Shown here: positions 27,305-36,825 of the stretch, one piece after another
How positions within the stretch are numbered: the stretch's first letter is position 1
How the letters are laid out: each line of letters opens with the position of its first letter
DNA from: Pseudomonas sp. Seg1
GTDB taxonomy: Bacteria > Pseudomonadota > Gammaproteobacteria > Pseudomonadales > Pseudomonadaceae
Direction: 5' to 3'
Length of the DNA stretch: 64,000 nt
Assembly: GCF_018326005.1 (NCBI RefSeq)
Contig: NZ_AP021903.1
Coordinates: 6,135,501 to 6,199,500 of the forward strand
Position numbers and translations under genes: made by a program
The notes under the pieces: generated by a model
Told to the model about the DNA's origin: nothing
Seen by the model: only the letters and a program-made list of their open reading frames with translations
The model's database searches: none

Positions 27305-28735
27305 ATGACTGCCGACATTGCCTACCTGCAAACGCTGCAACAGCCACTGGAAGAGCTCGATCGGCAGTTCGCTGCACAACGGGCCGCATACGCCGCCAAC
27401 CCGATGCCACCCGCCGCCCAGCGTCAGCAATGGCTCAAGGCATTGCGCGATTTGCTGAGCAACGAACGTCAGGCCCTGATTGAGGCGATCAGCGCCGATT
27501 TCAGCCACCGCAGCGCCGATGAAACCCTGCTCGCCGAACTGATGCCGAGCCTGCACGGCATCCACTACGCCAGCCGTCATCTCAACGGCTGGATGAAGCC
27601 ATCGCGGCGCAAGGTCGGCATGGCTTTCCAGCCCGCCTCGGCGAAAGTGGTCTACCAGCCATTGGGCGTGGTGGGCGTCATCGTGCCGTGGAATTACCCG
27701 CTGTATCTGGCCATCGGCCCACTGGTCGGCGCTTTGGCGGCGGGCAACCGGGTAATGCTCAAACTCAGTGAATCGACCCCCGCCACCGGGCTGTTGCTCA
27801 AACAACTGCTGGCGCGGATTTTCCCCGAAGATCTGGTCTGCGTGGTGCTGGGCGAAGCCGATATTGGCGTGGCGTTTTCCCGTTTGCGCTTCGATCACCT
27901 GCTGTTCACCGGCGCCACCAGCATCGGCAAGCATGTGATGCGCGCCGCCGCAGAAAACCTCACGCCTGTAACCCTGGAACTGGGCGGCAAGTCGCCCGCC
28001 ATCGTCTCGCGCGATGTGCCGCTCAAGGATGCGGCCGAGCGCATTGCCTTCGGCAAAACTCTCAATGCCGGGCAGACCTGCGTCGCACCTGATTACGTGC
28101 TGGTCCCGGAAGACCGGGTCGGCGGCTTCGTCGAAGCCTATCGCCAGGCAGTGCAGGGTTTTTATCCGACCCTCGCCGACAACCCGGACTACACGGCAAT
28201 CATCAACGAACGCCAATTGGCCCGGCTCAACGGCTACGTCAGCGACGCCACCAGCAAAGGCGCGCTGCTGATCCCGCTGTTCGATCAGGGTCAGGGCCGG
28301 CGCATGCCGCACAGTGTGCTGTTGAACGTCAGCGACGAGATGACAGTGATGCAGGACGAAATCTTCGGCCCGCTGCTGCCGATCGTGCCGTACCGGGATC
28401 TGGAGCAGGCATTCGCTTACATCAATCAGCGGCCACGTCCTCTGGCTCTTTACTACTTTGGCTACGACAAACGCGAACAGACTCGCGTCCTGCACGAAAC
28501 CCATTCCGGCGGCGTGTGCCTGAACGACACCCTGCTACATGTGGCGCAGGACGACATGCCCTTCGGCGGCATCGGTGCTTCGGGCATGGGCCATTACCAC
28601 GGTCACGAGGGCTTTCTGACGTTCAGCAAAGCCAAAGGCGTGCTGGTTAAACAGCGCTTCAACGCGGCCAGACTGATTTACCCGCCCTACGGCAAATCCA
28701 TTCAGAAACTGATCCAGAAGCTGTTCATTCGCTAA
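27305..28735 (+). CDS. Coniferyl aldehyde dehydrogenase-like ALDH
   Basis: A 476-residue NAD(P)+-dependent aldehyde dehydrogenase of the class-3/CalB type. Motifs: VVGVIVPWNYPLYLAIGPLVGALAAGN, catalytic Glu in LELGGKSPAIV, catalytic Cys in NAGQTCVAPDYVLVP. The C-terminal region (YPPYGKSIQKLIQKLFIR) resembles membrane-associating tails of fatty aldehyde dehydrogenases. The substrate is not certain: CalB-like enzymes act on coniferyl aldehyde, close relatives on medium and long aliphatic aldehydes. It heads a run with a Tat protein and a GMC oxidoreductase, which would supply aldehyde from alcohol. Confidence 0.9.
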   Translation: MTADIAYLQTLQQPLEELDRQFAAQRAAYAANPMPPAAQRQQWLKALRDLLSNERQALIEAISADFSHRSADETLLAELMPSLHGIHYASRHLNGWMKPSRRKVGMAFQPASAKVVYQPLGVVGVIVPWNYPLYLAIGPLVGALAAGNRVMLKLSESTPATGLLLKQLLARIFPEDLVCVVLGEADIGVAFSRLRFDHLLFTGATSIGKHVMRAAAENLTPVTLELGGKSPAIVSRDVPLKDAAERIAFGKTLNAGQTCVAPDYVLVPEDRVGGFVEAYRQAVQGFYPTLADNPDYTAIINERQLARLNGYVSDATSKGALLIPLFDQGQGRRMPHSVLLNVSDEMTVMQDEIFGPLLPIVPYRDLEQAFAYINQRPRPLALYYFGYDKREQTRVLHETHSGGVCLNDTLLHVAQDDMPFGGIGASGMGHYHGHEGFLTFSKAKGVLVKQRFNAARLIYPPYGKSIQKLIQKLFIR

Positions 28736-28767
28736 ACCTTCGTCATCGTCGCCGGGTAATAAAAACA

Positions 28768-29313
28768 ATGCACCCAAGCCTGACCGATACACCTGCCCTG
28801 TCGCGCCGTGGCCTGCTGAAATTCAGCCTCGGCGCCACGGCATTCCTTGCCACCGCAGGCCTTGGTGCCAGCCTCAGCGGCTGTTCGTCGAGCGTCGCCG
28901 CCAACGGTTTCGTTTCATTGCGCGACGACGATCTGCTGTTTTTGCGCGCACTGATTCCAGTGATGCTCGACGGCGCCGTGGCGGCCGAGAAAATGCCGAG
29001 TGCCGTCGATGGCACTCTCAAGTCGCTGGACTACAGCCTCGATCATCTGTCGCCGGAAATGCTCAAGCTCACCCGGCAACTGTTTGACGTGCTCGGCATG
29101 GCCGTGACGCGTGGACCGCTGACCGGCATCTGGGGCAGTTGGGAAAACGCCAGCCCCGAAGGCATGCGCCACTTCCTCGACCGCTGGCAAAACAGCTCGT
29201 TGAGCCTGCTGCGCATGGGTCACAGCTCCTTGCAGCAATTGGTGCTGATGGCCTGGTACACCCGCACCGAATCCTGGGCGCATTGCGGCTACCCCGGCCC
29301 GCCTGTCGTCTGA
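28768..29313 (+). CDS. Tat-signal protein, putative small subunit for the GMC oxidoreductase
   Basis: A 181-residue protein with a twin-arginine signal (LSRRGLLKFSLGATAFLATAG) followed by SGCSSS, so it may also be lipidated. The mature part is helical with no cofactor motif seen. Position between an aldehyde dehydrogenase and a GMC oxidoreductase suggests a role like the small Tat-carrying subunits of membrane sugar/alcohol dehydrogenases, which export the flavoprotein subunit by hitch-hiking. This role is inference from layout only. Confidence 0.72.
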   Translation: MHPSLTDTPALSRRGLLKFSLGATAFLATAGLGASLSGCSSSVAANGFVSLRDDDLLFLRALIPVMLDGAVAAEKMPSAVDGTLKSLDYSLDHLSPEMLKLTRQLFDVLGMAVTRGPLTGIWGSWENASPEGMRHFLDRWQNSSLSLLRMGHSSLQQLVLMAWYTRTESWAHCGYPGPPVV

Positions 29314-29326
29314 ACAGCACAAACCC

Positions 29327-29350
29327 TGTGGGAGCGGGCTTGCCCGCGAT
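29327..29350 (+). repeat. Single REP copy
   Basis: One copy of TGTGGGAGCGGGCTTGCCCG followed by CGAT, without an inverted partner nearby. It lies between the Tat protein gene and the GMC oxidoreductase gene. Confidence 0.75.
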
Positions 29351-29401
29351 GCGCCAGTTGCCCCACCCCTGCATCCAGAATAATAAAAGAGAACCTGATC
29401 G

Positions 29402-30997
29402 ATGCCCGTACCCGACCCCTTCCGCGAAGGCCTCGCCCGAGGCTGGAAAACCTACAACGGCGCCCAACTCAGCGACGATCTGACCCTTGAAGCCGACGTC
29501 GCGATCATCGGCAGCGGTGCCGGTGGCGGGACCACGGCGGAAATCCTCAGTGCCGCCGGCTATAAGGTGCTGCTGATCGAAGAAGGCCCGCTGAAAACCA
29601 GCACCGACTTCAAACTGCTCGAAGATCAGGCCTACAGCAGCCTCTATCAGGAAGGCATCGGCCGCATGAGCAAGGACGGAGCGATCACCATCCTGCAGGG
29701 CCGCGCGGTGGGCGGCACCACACTGATCAACTGGACATCGAGCTTCCGCACGCCGGAACCGACCCTTGAGCACTGGGCCAAAGAGCACAACGTCAAAGGC
29801 CACAGCCCTGCCGAGATGGCACCGTGGTTCGAAAAAATGGAGCAGCGCCTCGGCGTCGCACCGTGGATGGTCCCGCCCAACGCCAACAACGACGTGATCC
29901 GTAAAGGCTGCGAGCAACTCGGCTACAGCTGGCACGTGATCCCGCGCAACGTGCGCGGCTGCTGGAACCTTGGTTACTGCGGCATGGGCTGCCCGACCAA
30001 TGCCAAGCAATCGATGATGGTCACGACCATTCCGGCAACCCTGGAAAAGGGCGGCGAGCTGCTTTATCTGGCCCGTGCGGAGAAGCTGTTGATCAACGGC
30101 GACAAAATCTCCGGCCTGCAATGCGTGGCGATGGACGAGCGCTGTGTCGAGCCGACCGGACACAAGATCACCGTCAAGGCACGGCACTACGTGCTGGCCG
30201 GCGGCGGTATCAACAGCCCGGCGTTGCTGCTGCGCTCGGATGCGCCAGACCCGCATCAACGCCTGGGTAAACGCACCTTCCTGCATTTGGTGAACATGTC
30301 CGCCGCACGCTTCGACGAGGTGATCAACCCGTTCTACGGTGCGCCGCAGTCGATCTACTCGGACTATTTCCAGTGGAAGGACGGCACCACCGGGCCGATA
30401 GGCTACAAACTTGAAGTGCCGCCGCTGCACCCGGCGCTGGCGGCCACCCTGCTCGGTGGGTTCGGCCAGCAGAACGCCGAGCATATGGCTGATCTGCCGC
30501 ACACCCACGCGATGCTGGCGCTACTGCGCGACGGCTTTCATCCGGACAGTCCCGGTGGCAGTGTCGAACTGCGCGGCGACGGCTCGCCGGTGCTCGACTA
30601 TCAGGTTTCACCGTACGCTTGGGAAGGCCTGCGCCGTGCGTTCCACAGCATGGCCGAGATCCAGTTTGCCGGCGGCGCCAAAGCGGTGCTGCCGATGCAC
30701 GCCGACGCGCATTACGTGAAAACCCTGGCCGAGGCGCGCAGCCTGATCGATGGTTTGAGCCTTGAGTTGTACCGCACGCGGCTGGGCAGCGCCCACGTCA
30801 TGGGCGGCTGTGCGATGGGCGAAGACGCGAAAACCGCGGTCACCGACAGCCTCGGTCGCCATCATCAACTGAGTAATCTGTCGATCCACGACGGCTCGCT
30901 GTTCCCCACCAGCATCGGCGCCAACCCGCAATTGTCGGTGTATGGCCTGACCGCACAATTGGCGACATCCCTCGCCGATCGGCTGAAAAATCCATGA
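29402..30997 (+). CDS. GMC family FAD-dependent oxidoreductase
   Basis: A 531-residue flavoprotein of the glucose-methanol-choline family. FAD motif DVAIIGSGAGGGTTAEILSAAG near residue 32; GRAVGGTTLINW; C-terminal active-site region HVMGGCAMGED and GSLFPTSIGANPQLSVYGLTAQLA. It lacks its own signal peptide. Relatives oxidise alcohols; together with the upstream Tat protein and aldehyde dehydrogenase it suggests alcohol to aldehyde to acid oxidation. The substrate and electron acceptor are unknown. Confidence 0.9.
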   Translation: MPVPDPFREGLARGWKTYNGAQLSDDLTLEADVAIIGSGAGGGTTAEILSAAGYKVLLIEEGPLKTSTDFKLLEDQAYSSLYQEGIGRMSKDGAITILQGRAVGGTTLINWTSSFRTPEPTLEHWAKEHNVKGHSPAEMAPWFEKMEQRLGVAPWMVPPNANNDVIRKGCEQLGYSWHVIPRNVRGCWNLGYCGMGCPTNAKQSMMVTTIPATLEKGGELLYLARAEKLLINGDKISGLQCVAMDERCVEPTGHKITVKARHYVLAGGGINSPALLLRSDAPDPHQRLGKRTFLHLVNMSAARFDEVINPFYGAPQSIYSDYFQWKDGTTGPIGYKLEVPPLHPALAATLLGGFGQQNAEHMADLPHTHAMLALLRDGFHPDSPGGSVELRGDGSPVLDYQVSPYAWEGLRRAFHSMAEIQFAGGAKAVLPMHADAHYVKTLAEARSLIDGLSLELYRTRLGSAHVMGGCAMGEDAKTAVTDSLGRHHQLSNLSIHDGSLFPTSIGANPQLSVYGLTAQLATSLADRLKNP

Positions 30998-31025
30998 AAA
31001 AGCAGAATATTCCCCTCGTCTATAG

Positions 31026-31592
<567 letters not shown>

Positions 31593-31714
31593 GCGCTGCC
31601 GAAGGCTCGGGCTGCGATCAGACGATCTTTTGCTTTTAAAGGATTGCAGTCGCGTGCCCTTGATCGCACCCGCGTGCACTGCGCTCGCCAATGCGGCACA
31701 ATTGCGCGCATTGA

Positions 31715-32005
<291 letters not shown>

Positions 32006-32029
32006 GTCCTTCAGCGCCTGATCCGACGC

Positions 32030-32122
32030 CATCGCGGGCAAGCCCGCTGCCACAGGTTTCCGTGGTGAAACACTAATCGTGTAAACACCAAAAACCCTGT
32101 GGGAGCGGGCTTGCCCGCGATT
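32030..32122. repeat. REPIN, GGGAGCGGGCTTGCCCGC type
   Basis: Inverted arms: ATCGCGGGCAAGCCCGCTGC at 32030 and TGTGGGAGCGGGCTTGCCCG ending near 32122. The loop contains GTGAAACACTAATCGTGTAAACACC, related to the loops of the REPINs at 42304, 45131 and 48584. Confidence 0.83.
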
Positions 32123-32156
32123 GGGCCATCAGAAACACCATTGACTCCGGAGCAGC

Positions 32157-32480
32157 TCACTCACGCTGCTCAAACCCCTCCCCCGTACACCCCAGACACC
32201 GCACAAACGCCGCTTTCGCCGGGTCCACGACCAGCGCCTGTCCTGCATCGCCAATCCCGCCACCCAACGCGGTAAATGGCAGCGACACAATAAACGCCCC
32301 CGCGCCAATCACCGTAGCCACCACCAGCAAAGGTCGGGCAATCAGCAAGTCGCCGATCATGGCGTAGGCCGGTGGATTCTGAATGGTGTAACGCGGATCA
32401 CCACTGCCGTTTTCCGTGGCCTGAACAACCAGGCTGGAACACAGCAGCAGTGTTGCGAAGAGGACTTGCAAGGATTTCAT
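32157..32480 (-). CDS. Small exported membrane protein of unknown function
   Basis: A 107-residue protein with a signal peptide ([21 protein letters not shown]) and one long hydrophobic segment ([31 protein letters not shown]). Two cysteines near the end (CLGC). Similar proteins are common beside mutM in pseudomonads from memory; none has a known function that I can name. Confidence 0.72.
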   Translation of the reverse strand: MKSLQVLFATLLLCSSLVVQATENGSGDPRYTIQNPPAYAMIGDLLIARPLLVVATVIGAGAFIVSLPFTALGGGIGDAGQALVVDPAKAAFVRCLGCTGEGFEQRE

Positions 32481-32549
32481 GGCACGATCCTTCGGGCTGA
32501 ACAGTGAGACAACTCACTATAGACCGTAGGACTTTTTCAGCCTTTCGTC

Positions 32550-33362
32550 TCAGGTCTGGCAGCGCGGGCAGAACACACTGGCGCGTTGTCCCAGCTTCAC
32601 TTCGCGCAAACCGGTGCCGCAAACCTTGCAGTGTTCACCGCCACGACCGTAGACAAACAGTTCCTGCTGGAAATACCCCGGCTGCCCGTCGCCGCCGATG
32701 AAATCACGCAACGTGGTGCCGCCACGCTCGATGGCGGCAGCGAGGATGCGCTTGATCTCGATGGCCAGCTTCAGATAGCGCGCCCGGGAAATGCCCCCGG
32801 CCTCGCGGCGCGGATCGATCCCGGCGGCAAACAGCGCTTCCGTCGCGTAGATATTGCCGACCCCGACCACCACCGCGTTGTCCATGATGAACGGCTTGAC
32901 CGCCATCGAACGCCCGCGTGACAGCTGGAACAGCCGCTCGCCATCGAACAGATCAGTAAGCGGCTCCGGCCCGAGGCGAATCAGCAATTCGTGATTGAGC
33001 GGATCATTGCTCCACAACATCGCGCCGAACCGCCGCGGATCGGTATAGCGCAGGGCCAGACCCGACTCCAGCTCGATATCGACATGCTCATGCTTGAGCG
33101 CCGGCAACCCGACCTCGACCAGACGCAGATTGCCCGACATGCCCAAATGGCTGATCAACGTGCCGACCTCGGCATTGATCAACAGATACTTGGCCCGGCG
33201 CTCGACCAACACGATGCGCTGCCCCGAAAGTCGCACATCGAGGTCTTCGGGGATCGGCCAGCGCAGCCGCCGGTCACGCACGATCACCCGGCTGACGCGC
33301 TGGCCTTCCAGATGCGGAGCAATGCCCCGGCGGGTGGTTTCAACTTCCGGCAGTTCAGGCAT
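32550..33362 (-). CDS. mutM: Formamidopyrimidine-DNA glycosylase MutM (Fpg)
   Basis: A 270-residue bifunctional glycosylase/AP lyase that removes 8-oxoguanine. It has the catalytic N-terminus [14 protein letters not shown] (Pro1 and Glu2 after Met removal) and a C-terminal zinc finger CKVCG...FCPRCQ with C-x2-C-x16-C-x2-C spacing. The helix-two-turn-helix region [21 protein letters not shown] is intact. It lies 12 bp downstream of the HDOD gene on the same strand. Confidence 0.97.
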   Translation of the reverse strand: MPELPEVETTRRGIAPHLEGQRVSRVIVRDRRLRWPIPEDLDVRLSGQRIVLVERRAKYLLINAEVGTLISHLGMSGNLRLVEVGLPALKHEHVDIELESGLALRYTDPRRFGAMLWSNDPLNHELLIRLGPEPLTDLFDGERLFQLSRGRSMAVKPFIMDNAVVVGVGNIYATEALFAAGIDPRREAGGISRARYLKLAIEIKRILAAAIERGGTTLRDFIGGDGQPGYFQQELFVYGRGGEHCKVCGTGLREVKLGQRASVFCPRCQT

Positions 33363-33374
33363 GACGTCCTCGAA

Positions 33375-34241
33375 TCAATGCGCGCCGAGGTCGCGGATCG
33401 TTTGTTTGAGGGTTTCGAAGTCGTAGTCCGACAGCCCTACGTAATCGAGTACCAGCGGGCCCACTGCGTTCCATTCGAAATCTTCGGTCTGATTGCCCAG
33501 CACTCGATACGAGGCGCAGATGTGCTCGGCCATCTTGAGAATCGCCAACAGGTTTTTCAGCTGACTGTTGCGCGACGACTCATCGCTGAAGATCGCCAAG
33601 GCATTGTGGTGATTGGCGATGGCCGCGCTGACATGTTCCGGCAGGCGCCAGGACTTGGCGGTGTAGTAGCCGACCACAGCGTGGTTGGTGTTGAACTCGG
33701 CGTTTTCAGTGTCCACCACACGGCATTCGGCGCTGGCATTGGCGTAAGCCTTTTCCAGTACCGACATGTAATTGGGGAACCGCTGCAACATCAACGGTAC
33801 GCCGCAGTCGTGGAACAGGCCGAGAGCGTATGCCTCGTCGCCCGCCTGAGTGCCGATGCGCTTGGCCAGGGTCAGGCAAGTCATCGCCACGTCCTGCGCG
33901 GTGTCCCAGAAACGATTGAGGGTGACGATGGTGTCGTCGTTCATCTCGCCCTTGATCGATTGGGCATTGATCAGGTTGATGATCGAACGGCTGCCCAGCA
34001 GGTTTACCGCGCGCTGGATCGAAGTGATCTTGTTGCTCAAGCCGTAATACGGCGAGTTGACGATTTTCAGCAGCGCGCCGGACAGGCCGGGATCCTGGGC
34101 GATCAGCTTGGCGATCACCTCCAGATCCGGGTCGGGCATGTACTGCTCCATTTGCAGATCCACCATGATCTGCGGCTGCGCGGGCACGCTGATGCCCTGC
34201 AGGGATTGTTGAATCTGTTCGGTGGTCAGCTCTTGGGACAT
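33375..34241 (-). CDS. HDOD domain protein
   Basis: A 288-residue protein consisting of one HDOD domain (about residues 20-225), recognised by AQDPGLSGALLKIVNSPYYGL, SIQRAVNLLG and LGLFHDCGVPLML. HDOD proteins are related to HD phosphohydrolases but usually serve as signalling scaffolds; here a His-Asp pair (FHDC) is kept. No receiver, GGDEF or EAL domain is attached. Upstream of mutM and probably cotranscribed with it. Confidence 0.88.
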   Translation of the reverse strand: MSQELTTEQIQQSLQGISVPAQPQIMVDLQMEQYMPDPDLEVIAKLIAQDPGLSGALLKIVNSPYYGLSNKITSIQRAVNLLGSRSIINLINAQSIKGEMNDDTIVTLNRFWDTAQDVAMTCLTLAKRIGTQAGDEAYALGLFHDCGVPLMLQRFPNYMSVLEKAYANASAECRVVDTENAEFNTNHAVVGYYTAKSWRLPEHVSAAIANHHNALAIFSDESSRNSQLKNLLAILKMAEHICASYRVLGNQTEDFEWNAVGPLVLDYVGLSDYDFETLKQTIRDLGAH

Positions 34242-34415
34242 AAGTACACACTCTGGGACAGGCGGCGATTCTAACCCCTAAAAACCGCAAGACGACACAC
34301 CAGTGGGCAATTGTCAGGAACTTTCATTCAGGCCCTGGCTTCGGACTCTGTAATGCCCGACGGTTCATTTCGATCCCGTGGGGCGGCTATTTCCAACAGA
34401 CTCAGGAGCTTATTG

Positions 34416-34955
34416 ATGGCTACTTCACTCAACGGCAAGCGCGTCGCTTTTTTGGTAACCGATGGTTTCGAACAGGTTGAATTGACCGGTCCCAAGCAGG
34501 CGCTGGAAGAGGCTGGTGCGCAGGTCGATATCCTCTCGGCCGAGGCCGGCAAGGTTAAAGGCTGGCATCACGACAAGCCGGCGGACGACTTCACCGTCGA
34601 CCAGACTTTCCAGGGCGCCAGCAGCGAGCAATATGACGCGATTGTGCTGCCCGGTGGCGTCCAGAACTCCGACACGATCCGCATCGATCAGGATGCCCAG
34701 CATCTGGTCAAGACCGGCACTTCGGCCGGCAAACCGATTGCGGTGATCTGCCATGGCAGTTGGTTGCTGATCTCGTCGGGGCTGGTCAATGGCAAAACCA
34801 TCACCAGCTACAAGACACTCAAGGATGATCTGGTGAATGCCGGAGCCAACTGGGTCGATCAGGAAGTGGTCAGAGACGGCCACTTGATCAGCAGCCGCCA
34901 GCCGGATGATATTCCGGCGTTCAGCCGAGAGTTGATCGACGCACTCTCTGATTGA
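34416..34955 (+). CDS. DJ-1/PfpI family protein
   Basis: A 179-residue protein of the PfpI/YhbO group. The nucleophilic elbow is AVICHGSWLL (Cys-His), with the acidic partner in VTDGFEQVEL near residue 18. Members are described as stress-protective deglycases, chaperones or peptidases; which activity applies here is not clear. ATG at 34416 is preceded by CAGGAG. Divergent from the HDOD gene. Confidence 0.9.
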   Translation: MATSLNGKRVAFLVTDGFEQVELTGPKQALEEAGAQVDILSAEAGKVKGWHHDKPADDFTVDQTFQGASSEQYDAIVLPGGVQNSDTIRIDQDAQHLVKTGTSAGKPIAVICHGSWLLISSGLVNGKTITSYKTLKDDLVNAGANWVDQEVVRDGHLISSRQPDDIPAFSRELIDALSD

Positions 34956-34963
34956 ACTGCCCT

Positions 34964-35093
34964 TGTGGCGAGGGGATTTATCCCCGATCGGCTGCGCAGC
35001 AGTCGCAAATCTGACAGCGCGAGATATCAGGCTTACCGTGTCAGACAGGTGCGACGGCTGCGCCGTCCGGCGGGGATGAATCCCCTCGCCACC
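34964..35093. repeat. REPIN, GTGGCGAGGGGATTTATCCCC type
   Basis: Arms TTGTGGCGAGGGGATTTATC (34964) and GGGGATGAATCCCCTCGCCA ending near 35092, about 90 bp apart, with an inner GCTGCGCAGCAGTCGCA segment also seen in the copy at 6147-6269. It lies between the PfpI gene and rlmI. Confidence 0.8.
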
Positions 35094-35194
35094 GGTAAGC
35101 CCTATCACCATTGCTGTCGCGCCACATGTCCACTCACCAGCCAATCGTGCCGAGCAACACGGTATACTCCCGCTCTTTTTTCCGGAGCGACGTC

Positions 35195-36391
35195 ATGTCC
35201 CTGCCTAGCTTGCGCCTCAAAGCCAACGCCGACCGTCGCCTGCGCGCCGGTCACCTGTGGGTCTACAGCAACGAAATCGATGTGGCCGCCACGCCACTGC
35301 ACGGCTTCAACGCCGGCGATCAGGCGATCCTCGAAGCCGCCGGCGGCAAGCCGCTGGGCATCGTCGCGATGAGCCCGAACAACCTGATCTGCGCCCGCCT
35401 GCTATCGCGTGACACCAAGGTCGCGCTGGACAAATCGCTGTTGGTGCACCGCCTGAACGTCGCGCTGTCCCTGCGCGAGCGTCTGTTCGACAAGCCGTTC
35501 TATCGTCTGGTCTACGGTGATTCCGACCTGCTGCCGGGCCTGGTTGTCGACCGTTTCGGCGACATTCTTGTGGTGCAGATCGCCTCGGCGACCATGGAAG
35601 CGCATAAAGATGACGTGATCGCCGCACTGACCCAAGTGCTCAAGCCAAGCGGCATCCTTTTCAAGAACGACTCCGCCGCCCGTGACGCCGAAGGCCTCAA
35701 CCGTTACGTCGAAACCGTATTCGGTCTGGTGCCGGAGTGGGTCGCGCTGGAGGAGAACGGCGTGAAATTCGAAGCACCGGTCATCCAGGGCCAAAAAACC
35801 GGCTGGTTCTACGACCACCGCATGAACCGCGCGCGTCTGGCTCCTTACGCCAAAGGCAAACGCGTCCTCGACCTCTATAGCTACATCGGTGGCTGGGGCG
35901 TGCAGGCTGCCGCTTTCGGCGCCAGCGAAGTGTTCTGCGTCGATGCCTCGGCTTTCGCTCTCGACGGTGTCGAGCGCAACGCTGCACTGAACGGCTTCGC
36001 CGACAAGATGACCTGCATCGAAGGCGATGTTTTCGAAGCCCTGAAAGAACTGAAGGCCAGCGAAGAACGCTTCGACGTGATCGTGGCCGACCCGCCGGCG
36101 TTCATCAAACGCAAGAAAGACATGAAAAACGGCGAAGGCGCCTACCGTCGCCTGAACGAGCAAGCCATGCGCCTGCTCAACAAGGACGGCATCCTGGTCA
36201 GCGCTTCGTGCTCGATGCACCTGCCGGAAGACGATCTGCAGAACATCCTGCTGACCAGCGCCCGTCACCTGGACCGAAATATCCAGTTGCTTGAGCGTGG
36301 CGGTCAGGGCCCGGATCACCCGGTGCATCCGGCGATCGCCGAAACCCGCTACATCAAGAGCATCACCTGCCGCCTGCTGCCAAACAGCTGA
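35195..36391 (+). CDS. rlmI: Class I rRNA methyltransferase, RlmI-like
   Basis: A 398-residue protein with an N-terminal PUA domain (RLKANADRRLRAGHLWVYSNEID...) and a C-terminal SAM methyltransferase domain: GWFYDHRMNRARLAPYAKGKRVLDLYSYIGGWGVQAAAFGA, catalytic block VADPPAFIKRKKDM and SCSMHLPEDDL. This architecture is that of RlmI, which makes m5C1962 in 23S rRNA. ATG follows CCGGAG. It ends just before an intrinsic terminator and marks the left border of the accessory locus. Confidence 0.9.
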   Translation: MSLPSLRLKANADRRLRAGHLWVYSNEIDVAATPLHGFNAGDQAILEAAGGKPLGIVAMSPNNLICARLLSRDTKVALDKSLLVHRLNVALSLRERLFDKPFYRLVYGDSDLLPGLVVDRFGDILVVQIASATMEAHKDDVIAALTQVLKPSGILFKNDSAARDAEGLNRYVETVFGLVPEWVALEENGVKFEAPVIQGQKTGWFYDHRMNRARLAPYAKGKRVLDLYSYIGGWGVQAAAFGASEVFCVDASAFALDGVERNAALNGFADKMTCIEGDVFEALKELKASEERFDVIVADPPAFIKRKKDMKNGEGAYRRLNEQAMRLLNKDGILVSASCSMHLPEDDLQNILLTSARHLDRNIQLLERGGQGPDHPVHPAIAETRYIKSITCRLLPNS

Positions 36392-36403
36392 TCAATGCGG
36401 ATG

Positions 36404-36433
36404 ACGGGGAGCCAGCAGGCTCCCCGTTTGCTT
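36404..36433 (+). terminator. Intrinsic terminator after rlmI
   Basis: A perfect 10-bp stem ACGGGGAGCC/GGCTCCCCGT with a 4-base loop (AGCA), followed by TTGCTTT, starting 13 bp after the rlmI stop. It isolates the following locus from rlmI transcription. Confidence 0.82.
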
Positions 36434-36621
36434 TACGCCAGCCCATGCCAGTCAGGGCGCTATCTCTGCTTCAATAGTCGACACTTCCTACACTTGCTTT
36501 CCTACTGACGTGCAGGATATTTCCTTACGCCTTTTAATTATTGAAACTTAGCCTACAAAGTCCAACTCCAGCTAAAGATCGCTCCGACAAAATTACTGGA
36601 ATATTCCTACTTAATATCCAC
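36434..36621. other. AT-rich gene-free stretch upstream of the accessory locus
   Basis: By my count about 37% GC over 36481-36660, far below the flanking genes. No reading frame with a ribosome binding site was seen, no REP copy, no tRNA. It probably came in with the downstream locus and carries its upstream control region. Confidence 0.6.
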
Positions 36622-36649
36622 TTGCCAATAATCCATTACAAACTATTAT
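36622..36649 (+). promoter_or_regulatory. Predicted sigma-70 promoter for the small peptide gene
   Basis: TTGCCA (36622-36627) and TATTAT (36644-36649) are 16 bp apart, each matching the sigma-70 hexamer at five of six positions. The predicted start site near 36656 leaves a leader of about 45 nt before the 23-codon gene. Confidence 0.6.
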
Positions 36650-36655
36650 GAAGTT

Positions 36656-36671
36656 GTCACCACGAGGTGAC
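36656..36671. promoter_or_regulatory. Inverted repeat at the predicted transcription start
   Basis: Perfect palindrome GTCACC-ACGA-GGTGAC located at the predicted +1 of the peptide transcript. Outer bases GAAG and CTTC also pair with a small bulge. It could be a repressor site or an RNA hairpin in the leader. No regulator gene is adjacent. Confidence 0.5.
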
Positions 36672-36702
36672 TTCGACTATCAATGAACAAGGAGTTCACA
36701 TC

Positions 36703-36774
36703 ATGAAAACCATTTATCTGGAAACCAACAAAATCGCCAACCTGGCTTTTCTGGTTGCCCCTAAAGCCCGCTAA
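36703..36774 (+). CDS. 23-residue peptide, candidate RiPP precursor
   Basis: ATG to TAA, 23 codons, with a strong ribosome binding site AAGGAG at 8 bp spacing. The peptide begins MKTIYLETNK and ends FLVAPKAR; it has one Tyr (5), one Glu (7), two Asn, three Lys and one Arg, and no Cys or Ser. It is followed 8 bp later by a strong hairpin and then by genes for a SagB-type dehydrogenase, an AurF-type oxygenase and an MFS exporter. Size and position resemble minimal precursors such as PqqA, but I see no clear sequence match. A leader peptide for attenuation is the main alternative; it lacks runs of one codon. Confidence 0.62.
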   Translation: MKTIYLETNKIANLAFLVAPKAR

Positions 36775-36782
36775 ATAGGGCA

Positions 36783-36825
36783 GGACGCCGGGAAGTGCCG
36801 GCAACCCGGCGTCCTTTTCGATTTT
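36783..36825 (+). terminator. Strong hairpin with T tract between peptide gene and enzyme genes
   Basis: A perfect 10-bp stem GGACGCCGGG/CCCGGCGTCC, 12-base loop, followed by TTTTCGATTTT. It has the form of an intrinsic terminator, but the enzyme genes start only 32 bp after the stem with no clear promoter in between. A leaky terminator giving more peptide mRNA than enzyme mRNA is the likely reading. Confidence 0.8.

Noticed and set aside
31600..31680. Segment GGCTGCGATC...GATCTTTTGCTTTT between coaD and the ferredoxin gene
   Set aside because: It resembles a degenerate Pseudomonas intergenic repeat, but only one partial copy is present and I cannot define its ends.
36703..36774. Reading the 23-residue peptide as PqqA
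   Set aside because: Length is similar, but PqqA needs Glu and Tyr separated by three residues in an E-x-x-x-Y order, and no pqqB-F genes follow.
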